Shown here piece after piece: positions 13,201 through 25,200 of a DNA stretch of 64,000 bases (positions are counted from its first letter, which is position 1; each line of letters begins with the position of its first letter). Source of the DNA: Setaria digitata (lineage: Eukaryota; Nematoda; Chromadorea; Rhabditida; Setariidae); contig RCAB01000013.1 of NCBI GenBank assembly GCA_003640385.1, forward strand, positions 62,001-126,000, in the 5' to 3' direction. The notes beneath the pieces were generated by a model. That model saw nothing but the letters and a program-made list of their open reading frames with translations. It was not told where the DNA came from and did no database searches. The translations under genes and the position numbers were made by a program.

Positions 13201-16200
13201 TAACTGAAAAATCATCATCTGGTTCGGTCCAGAACATTTCTTTCCAATGGGCATCTTCACTCGATGGATCGTCATCTGTGTAATGGACAACGAATTCCTG
13301 AAATGATCTTCAAATTACGCTGTCTTCAACAACAGGATATTTTTTGATCCGAAAACAAATAAAGAGCTTTGTAGTAGTAGAAAATGAAAGAGTACAAGCA
13401 AAATATGGAAATTACTAATGCGAATTGAAGAAAAATAGTGCAAGCAATTGTAATCGATAACAGTAGAAAAAGATGAAAATAATTATCAAAAACTGGCATG
13501 TTTAGTTACTGTCGTTCAAAATTAAAACCTTGATTGGTTTCCTGGGGTCTTCAGGATCTCTTGGTGCATCGAATTGGATAGCAACAGTATTATTTTCATG
13601 AACCTTTACATCGGCTGGTTGGACAATTTCAGGCGCTGAATTTGAACTTCTATGACAGTGAATAAACAATAGGACAAGGTGTAATAAATTAGTTCTTAAA
13701 TTTAGGTTCAATTTTTTTCAAAATTTCTTGCACAGTTGAAGTGAAAAATAGTATTCTCTTGCTGAAGTTACCCAGTGGCAATGCTGTTATTTTGACTGGA
13801 TCAGACAGGACACCCGGACCCCGATCACTGATCGCTTGTAATCGAATTGCATAACTTGTTTTCGGTTTCAATCCGGTAATGCGGTATTTTTGCGGTTCTT
13901 CAGCTGATACTCGTATAGTTTCCCAGACTCGTGGAACAGCCTCACCTATAGGCAAAAACTAAAACATTGTCCTTCACGAAATTTAAATTCTAACGGAAAT
14001 AAAATGGGATTCTATTCTATGACTATTATGATTATGAAACAAGAATAATTTGATTGGATTATTATTAAAAAAATTATAGCAAAAAAGAAGGCTGTGTAAC
14101 TGCTTATCTAAAGCTGTCTTTAATCTTAAAACTAAGCTGATAGAATTTTTGACCATTAATGTTTAACAAATTTTATTATTGTCAAGGGGTAATCGAGCAA
14201 TTACAGTATTTCTTAAAATTTAACTGGAAAAACTTGGTTATTCACCCGCAGAAAATCAAATTAAACACTTACCATCAAGCACTTCACCGTAATGTATAAT
14301 GTAGTCCGTGATCTTCCCATTAGGGCTATCAGGTGTTGTCCATTCGATATTCGCTTGCTGGTTATCTAGTGGGAAAGCGACAATTTCGTTTGGTGGAGTT
14401 CCGGGTCCTGAAATTATCGAATCAAATAGAAAGAAGTTCGTAAAAAGCCTATATTAAGTGATTCAGTAGCAATCGATCTCTGGAAGTTCAAAAAAAATGA
14501 CGGAAATTTGTTTTCGAAGTTAGCATTTGCTTTTTAATACAAATTTTCGACATTTTATGTCATTTCACCATTTCACTAATAATAAATAAAATATCAGCAA
14601 AGCTAACCAGCCACAAGTATTTGCAGAACTTCTTGGACTTGTCCAGCATTATTTTCAGCTTTGCAAGTTGCGGTCTCATCTTTTCGTAAGTCTGTTAATT
14701 GAAGAACTGGTCCACGTATGACATCACTGGCATTGGTGCCAATAATCCAAGTAACGGTAGGTGGCGGTATTCCAGTCGCCGTGCATCTTACAGATATTGA
14801 ACCATGTGGAGCTACGGTAGCCGGATTTTCAGCTGGTTCAAGACGTATTACGGGCGGTGTTTCTGAAGTAGATAATTTGAAAGCAAGAAAATTGAGTTTG
14901 TTTCCGTGGTAACATTAGAATTGAGCAGTACAATGTACACAAAAAAATCTAAACTTCTTGCTTGACCGGAAATATCTTATTAGCAGAAAATGTTGAGGCA
15001 AAGAAGTAAAATGATGACGAAACAGTTTAACCTCCACTTTCAGTTCTCACTGTTATAGGTTCACTTGCTGGACCTTCCGACAAATCATTTGTTGCAGATA
15101 CCCGAATTCGATATAATCGATTAGGCAAAATATCATAGGTGTCTTTATTTAGACGTATAGTACCAAAATTGTCGTTGCTTTGAACAGTGACTTTATCCCA
15201 CTGTTTGTAAGCATCATCTGTTGTCTGATGATAATCCAGTGGCGTGAAATAAATTGTGTACGACTGGAAACAATGTATTTGGAATTAGTATTTTATTAAT
15301 GTTTTTTTAGTCTTGGACATCTTCATTGCTTGTTTTTTAAGTTGTCTTTTTAGGTTTATCTGTTGGCAATACATCAATACGTCAGTATAGGAAAACTTGC
15401 CTGAATGGGACCGTTCGGAACACTCGGTCCCGTCCAGGATATATCCAACGTGTTGTCTTGTTCCACAGTTGCCAACACATCTTTAGGTGCATCGATTGGT
15501 GCTGAAATTAATGCTTGTGCTGAGGAATCATTGCATATCATCTTTCAGATTCTCTCAATTCATGTAACAGAAAATCAAAACGTTAAGTTTCAAAGATTGT
15601 GAATATTTTGAAGATTTTTAACTACTTTTGCCACATTCTCTCGAGCCTATAATGATGTAATAAAGCGGTATAATAAAATAATATAAAACAAAGAAACCGA
15701 TAATAACTCACCTCCACTAACTGTTTCAAATGAGACAATGTCGGACTGTAAACCTTCGCCTGCTTGACCGACTGCAGCAATCTTTGCGTAATAAGGTGTT
15801 TCCGGTTGTAGGGTACCACGTTCCAGTTCCATTTGTGGTGTCACACTTGGCTCAACATCATAAATACGCCAGTAACTGATTGGTTCAGCAGGATCAGATG
15901 TCAGGTAAACTTTGTAACTCTAAAGAAAAAATGAAAGTATTTGGATTCCTCCGAAAACCAACTGAAAATTTAGAGATGATTTCTAAAACTACTGAAGAAA
16001 AACTTTTTTGAAATGTTCTAAAAAGAAAATGGCACAAAGTAATTATTTTAAAACTAATAGATAGCAAAACTCAATCTCCTTTTTTCAAAATGGTCTGCAA
16101 TTTAGAAAGACATTGTTACTAATTTTAAATTTGAATTTTTGTGTACAAATGTTTCATATTTTGTTGATTTTTTTTTAAATTTTCAAATTTACAATTTATC

Positions 16201-19200
16201 ATTAGATATAAAACTAAACGAACTACGATAGGTCCATTAGGATATTTCGGTTCCTGCCATGTTAAGGTTACGCGGTTATCTGGATCAATAATTGCTTGAA
16301 TATTTTCTGGTGGACTACCTGGTTCTGAAACTTTTTCTTATTAACTTCTGAGACTAACTTCTAATCCAATTTCTAATATTCATTCTATAACACTCTACTT
16401 TGCAACTTTACAGAAAGAGAACGATTTGTAGCTCAATAAATGGCTAATTGAAATGAAAATTTATTTCTAACTTCAAAAAGCAAGTTCCTTTTAAGTTTTG
16501 TTAAAACATCTACGAAACAAAACGTACTGAGAACACTAAAAATATGGCGGTCGCTTACAGAACCATCAGGATTTCGCGCATTGCACATCAGCGCACGCTT
16601 AGTAGCCGTATTAGTGTTTACGTCCAGTGAATGGTACCGGTGAGCTTCTTGTGGATCCGAGTAGGCCGGAATCGGTATTGGTTCCTGTGGATAATGCACA
16701 TTTGTTTTGTACTCCTTCAAATGGGATTTTTAAAATTGTTAATTTTTTTGCTAACTAATTGCGAAGATTCATCGTGACATCCTTTCAAGTGTGCATAAAC
16801 ATATACAATGCCCGAATGGTCATATAACTTACTTGGCCACTTTCGGTTTCATTAAATGGAAGCCAAGTATATGAGATTTGAGGTGCTGGTCTTCCTTTTG
16901 CGTCACATTTAAAGGTGATTGTCTCTAATGGCTCGACGACTGTTTCCATATCACCTTGTTCTACCTGTGGGTCCAGTATAACTAACTTGACGGAAAGTGG
17001 GACTGCTGCAAAATGAATACTTGTGGCTTAATTTAGGGTGTAATAATTATTAGCAAGCATTCCATAAAGTGCTCGTGCATCCTTTTAACCCTTACCGTTT
17101 AGCCTCATAAGAAGCTTACATCTCATAAGCTAGAACTGACAGACTGAAACATCTAAAATTTCAAATTGTCCTGCGAACTCAGAAGTATGAAACCGTTTAA
17201 ATGATAACTTCCACTTTTATTTGAAATAAAAGCTAACGTTTTTTGCCAGTAGTAACATCGTACACTTCTGATATTATACCAGGACCATCCTTAGTAGCAG
17301 CCTGGACTCTTACATTATACGGTGTGTCTTCATCTGCAGGTATAATAACCTCTAACTGATCACCATCCACGGTTGTCTTCTCCCAATCTCCCAATGCATC
17401 GTCTGGATTTTTTGTATAGTAAATAATGTAGCGCTAAAATTCATAACTTATCAAACTACGTGAATCTTATATAATCAAAATAAAGCACTTTATTTACCTT
17501 CATTCCTCACAGTTCCTTCTACACAATTAATCAAATGGTGCAGTTGCAATTTGAGAGGAAATGACATTTTTAAATCGCGATTACTTTGTCGGACTGAAAC
17601 CATCGTAATACTCAAATTTCATTAATTAGTTTCAGATGCAAACGCTAAAGGATTAATCCCAGTACAAATTTCTCGAAATTTTAGATAATTAAAAAAACAG
17701 CCATATGCTCACTATAATCTTCCCATTCGGATATTTTGGAGGATTCCAAGAAACTTTGAAGCCACTTGTGATTGGAACTGTTGAGATGTCACGAGGCGGA
17801 CTTCCAGGTCCAACAATTTTTACTTCAGTTCGTTTTTCATCAGAACCTTTAAGATATGCGCTAATGAAATTTCATACAAGTTGTTTTTTTTTTTCTCTTT
17901 CCAGAAATATTTTATCTTGCCGAATTTGTGAGATTTATGAGGAATCAAATACTGCTGTAGTAGTTTTCAATAACCTTTCGAAAAAAAAAGCAATATGTTT
18001 CAATCAAATTAATGCCTAGTTAAGAGAGAACGGATACCATGAGGGTTAACAGCTTGACAAGTTGCTACTCCAGCCCGATTTGTCTTTTCGGCAATCAACT
18101 TGCTATTAGTTCGGTCTTGCGCATCCGACGGTGTCACATCATAAATGCGAAACTCATTCTGTAAAGTTTAGACCGCGTGATATGCGATATTCTGCAGAGT
18201 CCGATGGTTACTGTTCTTTCAGTTATTGAAAAAAGTCACACAACCAATTACATCACCACAACGTGTTCTATCAATATGGTATAGTGATAGGTTCATTATT
18301 GTCAGTTATTACCATTTAAAATGACTGGAAGTCAAAAACTAACCTTTCCATCTTCGACTAGGCCACCACTCCATAGCCACAGTATTTTTGGTCTCGGCAC
18401 CCCAACCGCTTCGCATTCAAAAGCAAGTTCCTCATTGCTTGGGTCTTTCACTATCTTTTCAGCAGGAGTGATCGTTACAAAAGGCGGACGAGCTATAATT
18501 TCTTTCCTGTTTGTTGATTGAAAATTTTATTTTCATTCCTTACTTTTTTAGTTGAAAAGAAAAAAAGAAGCAAAATTTCAGAACAAAGTAAAAGACACAA
18601 ACCAGCAAGCCAAGTAGTTACAGTGAAACGATCGCTGAACAGACCAGGCCCCAATTCATTATATGCCCTTATTTTGAAAGTGTAATCTTTTTTCTCTTCC
18701 AAATTCGGTACGCGTAAGGAGCGTGCATCTGGATTTCCAGCTTTTACAGCTTGCCAATACTCTTCCGGCATGTTTGGATTATCCGTGTAAAGTACCTTTA
18801 TTTGTACCAAGATTAAAGACGAGTTTATTCCTGATTTTAAATTTGGGTTTATAACATACAGAGATATCACAACAAACATTTAGAAATAATCATTCAAATT
18901 TCACTCATATAATTCCAAAAATTACAATTTTCATGCAAACTTTGCTTAATTAATCTAAAAATACTTACCTCATAATCTCTTAATGGACCATTTGTGATGC
19001 GTGGTGGTTCCCACTGCAAATCAACATTGTTGCCATGAATTTGATATCGGATCCGTTCCGGAGATGTTGGTCCTGTGTAATATGAATAATTAAATAATAA
19101 GCTAGATTCTCTTCTACCGAAAAATTATCTTTATCTTCTTTAATCTTTCTGAGTGGATTTTTTTTTAAATTCTATTACCAGTAACAATAACTTGTATTCT

Positions 19201-22200
19201 TTTTGTTGTTCGACCAGCTTCATTTTCAGCAACACAAGAAAAATTAGTGCTTTCATATAAACCTCCATGCTCCATCGTTATGAATTTTTTCCTCTGCGGT
19301 TTATTGATTGGTCTAGCTCTATAATTCAAAACTAATTACATCGATTTTTTGATTAAAATTCTACAAGAATTAAATGTTTTTTAGTACAGGTTTGTTGCGA
19401 AGTTTTGAAAGTTGCAAATTTAAAATTCTAGCACTACTATAAAGTTCATAGTACTGCTTATCTTTCCTAAGCAGATATTATTTTATTTTAACTTCTTGAA
19501 ACAAAAAATTCAATTTAATTTCAAAAAATACTGAGTATACCTTGTATACCAAGCAATTTTAGGTGATGGATCTCCCCGTGTTACATTACAGCTGATGCTG
19601 AAGCGTTTTAGCGGACTTACATATATTGTATCACCTTGTTGAATGAACACCTGTGGTCTTGACGCTGAAATTTCATAGCATACGATCTGTCCTTTACTCT
19701 CTTATTTATGATGTTTGAAGGGAAATATTTTGAAATAGTGATTGATGTGCAATTTAACAGTGATCTCGAAGTTTGTTATTAAACCTCAAATCATTCAGTT
19801 TTTAGATTGTTTGTAACAAAAAACAAAATAAAAAATTATCTGTTTCCAAAAGAACTACGATATTCAAATATTATTTAAAGACTGAAATAATAAAGCCAAT
19901 TTTTGGCATTTTCTATTTCTAAATTCATAATTCTCTTAATCATCTAAAACCCTTTTTAAATTTACCTGGTCTACGTGTTTTAAGTGAAACTGGATTTGAC
20001 AAACGTCCTGGGCCCAATTTATCGTTTGCTCTTAAACGGATGAAATATTGCGTGTTCGGACGAAGATCCTTGATTGTCACTTCACGAGTTGGTTCTGTGC
20101 AAAAAAATAGTGAGTAGTGTATCTAACCAATGGTGCAAATTTTTTAAAATTAATATAATTTTGTTTTCCATTCATCTTTCGATAGCTTTCAGTTTCATGC
20201 CAAAACCTTTAATTCAGCTATAAGCACCTTCAACATTTATTTTCTTCCAGTTTTTGATTGGTTGATGACCGTTATTTGTATAATAAACTGTGTATGAAGT
20301 AACCGGACGATTCATAATTACTGGTGGGTCCCAACGAACATAAACCGATGAACGTCCAGCATCAATACCGCGAACTATTGGTGCTGAGCCGGGACCTGCA
20401 CGAAAAAGTTATCAATGCCATTTGAATATAGTAATTTATGATGAGCAACAGGTACACTTCCCAAAATATGAAGAATATGAGTATTATCAAAATAAATAAG
20501 CACAAAGGAGTTTTGAAGGAAATTAGCCTCTGAGATACGGCTACTGGGAAGTTTAGAAAACAATATGTGAGTCAGTTAATTTTTAGCAGTAAAGAGCCTA
20601 AACAGATGATTCGATGACGATGATGATTATGTCGAGGGAATCTTCACTAATTGGAGGTAAGACTGTTGAATGAATGAAAGTATAGACTGAACTTACCAGT
20701 GACAACAATTTCGATCGTGCGTTCTGCTTTCCCAAGTGAATTATTAGCATGACAAGTGAACTGAGTGTTTTTGTAGAGCTCTTTGATGATAAGGATTTGC
20801 TCGCTACGAACGGTACCTGGTTTTATTGGAGCGACATCAACTGCCTCATCACCACTGCAAAAGAATTATGAATGGTCAGCTGGATTGGGTGTCTAGAAGT
20901 GAGAAATATTTCTGGATCTTAGAGACATTTCTACTACAGAATAAAATAACCAAATGTGAAATTTTCCAGCGGCTAGGCGCAATCCTTATTTTTAGTAGGA
21001 AATAAATATATTCCTTTGTGTAACATCTGATTTCTGAATTTAAAATTCAGTTTACCGTTGCCAGAATATCTGCGGAAATGGATATGAAACTGCGGAGCAC
21101 GTAATGTTCAAATTTCCACCCGGCATTATTTCGTAAGGTGCTGCTGGTTCAATATAAATCTTCGGTCGACCGCGAAGCACTAAAATAAGATTTTTGAAAA
21201 AAAAAGGGTTGAATGGAATTTATTTATAACTTTGATAATTCAAATACATCTTCACAAGGCTCTTCCTAATTTTTTTAATTTGGCAACAATCGCACAATTG
21301 CAAATGGTCTCGTTCATTTCAGAAATGAACTTTGACGAGATTCCTTTCTTAGACCGAATTAATTCTTACGTAAGCATTTTTCTCCCTTTGGGCATGTGCA
21401 TGAGTACTGGTTCTCATTGATGGCCGTGCATGAACAGCTGCTAAGAATCCGGCACAAATTCTTTGGAATCGGTTCTGCAACAAAGAAAGAGTTTCAACGA
21501 CAAGGGAACTGAAGTGGAAATTCTGTTGCGTCCTTCAGTTTCTATTTAGAAAAACTATTACAAAAACGAAAATTCAACCAATCAGATGCCTTCTAGAAGA
21601 TTTACAGTTCTTCTCGTACTTCAATTAGTAATTTAGGAAGTTTTTGCGGTCCAAGGAAAAAATCACGAATTCTTCTCCAAACAATGGAAACTCTTACTAA
21701 TACACGTTTTCTTATCGCTATTTAGGACTAGTCCATGAGGACAACGACATTCCACTTCTTGGTCTTGGATTGATAAGCAAGAATGACTGCATCCACCGTT
21801 ATCTACTTCACATAAACCTTCAAAAAGAAAACATTTTATTGTACCATCAAATACCTGCAATAATTTGGTTTTTGGAATTGAACACATCACTTGATTCTGT
21901 AGCGTTCATTAATGGAGTCTAGATCAGTGATCTTGAAAATGGAATTCATTGAATAATGAACTCTCTACCGATTTACAGGTATGTTGCTGAATAAATGTCA
22001 AGTAATTTTCCAGTCTATTTCGTATTCTATAACCAAGCCATATCCGTCATTTATGAATTACATTGATGCAACATTTTTCATGACAACAAATTCGGTAGAC
22101 TTTATCATTTATCATCAATCGGTTAAATACCAGCCAACTGACTGCTCAGTGCAGAATTTTCTGATCTTTAAAGAATTAGTAATTACCTTTTCCGCGGCAT

Positions 22201-25200
22201 TTTGGAGGGGTCATAACCCACTGGCGATTAATGCAAAACATAGAATTCACTTCATCCACGAATTCATACCCGTAATCGCATTCGTAAAGTGCAAATAAAA
22301 ATGAATTCTTGCTAAATGTTGTGTTTCGTGGAATGGGCAAACCCTTTTGCCGATAATATTGCCGGACAAGACGCCGAAGATTATCCGGTGGTACGAATGC
22401 CATTGCGCGGATACTAAAATTCGTTAGTAGCAGAGAAAGTTAGGAACTTTAAATGATTCTTTCCGCCACTTTTCTTGATACTGAAAAATTTCTTGTTGGA
22501 GCAATCACTCCATCCGGATACATTTTGGGAAAATTAGAAAATATTGATGCAACTAACGCAGCATGCTTGACAGCAGGTGCCGAAACCATGCCACTTCCCA
22601 CGTCGGTACAACTCGTATCTAAATCCTCGTAACGTGGCCAGCAAATTTCACGACCACTTTCAGTCGAAAAATGACATTGGCCAGCTTCAGGAGGAGGAAA
22701 TGGCGGTGCTGTCACTGGAAAATTTTTAAAACGATTCTTTCCTACAAGCGAATAATTGGTGCTTGCAGAGATGATTTGCTTCATGACGCAAGCCTGCACC
22801 GGTTGCAAAATTCCAATTTCAATGATGTTAGTTTTCTTGAAAAGTTTTTTTTTTTTTTTTTTTTTAATTTTCCAATTCATAGCAAAAGCTGAAAATTTCT
22901 ACGAAATTATCATTTCCAAACCAAAAATTTTTGCAATCAATGCAAAGCGTAACGTACGTAATTTGAATGCATTGGATTCGCTCACTTTACTTTTTCTCGA
23001 AACGGAATGTCGAAATTCATAATATTTTCCTTTTGGAACTGAATGCGATTCAAATCCACTCAAATTTTTTAAATTTCTGATAGCAATGATGCACTGTCCA
23101 AGAAAGACTCATGCTATGAAGAAATTGGTTTAAGCCATGCTCTAAACTTTTAAATTTCAACCACTTGTAAAAATGATTAGACGCAACAAATCAACATTTT
23201 TGTTGCATGCACAATGCAAAACACGTGGAGTTACATCAAAAGTGGTATAAGCAAGAGAACTGCACTACTTTAAAGTTAGAATGATTTTAATCAAGAATTA
23301 AACATGCAGAATGGAAATATTTTATCCTCACTTTTCAACCGTCTCGTTCGACTTCGACAACTGGAAGCTTTTTTCCTCTCACAGGCAGATATTCGAAGAA
23401 TATCGTTTTGTGCCCTCTACTGATTGAAAGAGAAAAATTAAAGAAGAAATCCGGTGAAATCTATCAAAAATACAAATCATACAGATAGTTGAGGAAAAGA
23501 CGATCACTACGGACGATTCTTTGTAAAGCCAGACTTTCAACTCGGAACGAGTGATGCAAAGGTTTGGAGACGAACGGAACTGTTGGCTTTTGTTTGCGTA
23601 TGAATGACGAACAAAAAAATTTTGCATGATTTGGTCTAAGATTTCTCCTTCCAGGTAGCTATTCTATTTTTGTTAAATCAAACTTTAAATGATAATGTCT
23701 AAAATATAATCACTATTACTTTTAGCATAGCAGATGTATATTCTACGTTGTGATAAAATTGTAAAATTTCGTTATAGAGTTCAAATATGGAATACATACA
23801 TGGAATATGGGATAAGAATTTCGTGTTTTCATTGTAGTGTTGATTCTTCTCAATTTTCTTCTAATTTCAAATTTGAAGTATTTAAATTTTTTCAATCATG
23901 CAAATAATGAGCTTAAAAAGAGAGTAATAAAGATTTGAATATAAAAAACGAAAATGATTGTAGTATGGGTGAATTAAAAATCAAAATACACAATAGCGTT
24001 ACAACGCAAATCTCTGCAATTGTCCAAAAAAAGAAAAACGAAAAAAAAAAAAGAAAAAAACAAAGTGAAAATATTTGGAAATTATTATACAAAGTATTGA
24101 GCACACACCACAACCATACAACACAACGCAACGCCTATTTTCTAATCCTCCAAAATTTTGAACAATTTCAAAATTTAACAAAAAATTAACCAAATTTGTA
24201 ATTTATAATGGAAATCGTAGGGAAGTTCGGTTCCATGCAGCACCAAAAGCTTCAGATTCACTTAGTTGAGGAAGGTGTATGTTATTTCCAGAAGTTGCTT
24301 AGGATACGGACGAAAATATAACAAAACATGGAAAGGGAATGGGCTTCAGGTTGAATTGGATCTGCAGAATGTCTAACTTTTTGATGTTTTCATGGAATTT
24401 TGTCCTGAACTGATCAGAACATGTCATAATTTTCCAAGGCCTCAACGGCTCCACAACGTCATAATTTGAAAAATTCAATCAAATAGTTTAATAATGGAGG
24501 ATGTGAATTCACACTGTCCGAATCAGTAATATTCACAGAAGCAGAAATAAACCTTTGATACTTCATTAAATTTATCCCTTCCTTTCACAGTTCCCATAAC
24601 TGTCACTTTTAGCATTGCAATGAATGCATTGTAATGGGCATTTCAGATCTTTTGTTAACAAGAACTTTGAAAATCAAATGAAATTAAAAGTGTCAGTGGC
24701 AGAGTGTCCGATTTTTCCATTACAATCATTTCTTCTACTTCCCTTCATTAAAAAGTGAATTAATTGAATTTTGGAATAGAAAAAAGGCGTTGTTTTGAAT
24801 AATATGACAGGTGACACGAACCTTCAATGTCTCCACAATAATGGCTAGCTTTGTCAGCACTGACCACACATCGGCCAGTGTCATTCAGTAACAGAACGAC
24901 ACTCGGTTGCTGATAGTTCGGGAAATCTGAAGGTACCATCAATTCATATCGCTTTTTTCTGCCCTCGTTTTCGCTTACTCATTGTGAATTCAGAATTTAA
25001 GTGAAATTCTAAATTATTCGTTGAGACATTTTATATTTTAGTCAGTCATAGTCAAACAAGAGACAATTTGATTAATTCTAATAATTTTAATTTTGACCTT
25101 CTTTTAAATGCTTTTTTAAAACAATTTTAACTGTACTTTTTATCCGTGATTTTAATTTTAAGGTTAGAAATAGATATTCTGAAACTTATTTTATGATTAA

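Noticed and set aside
22449..22557. Extension of dig-1 exon 3 as open frame beyond the GTTAGT donor
   Set aside because: Only the donor at 22557 gives the phase needed to join the sushi exon; later GT sites do not.
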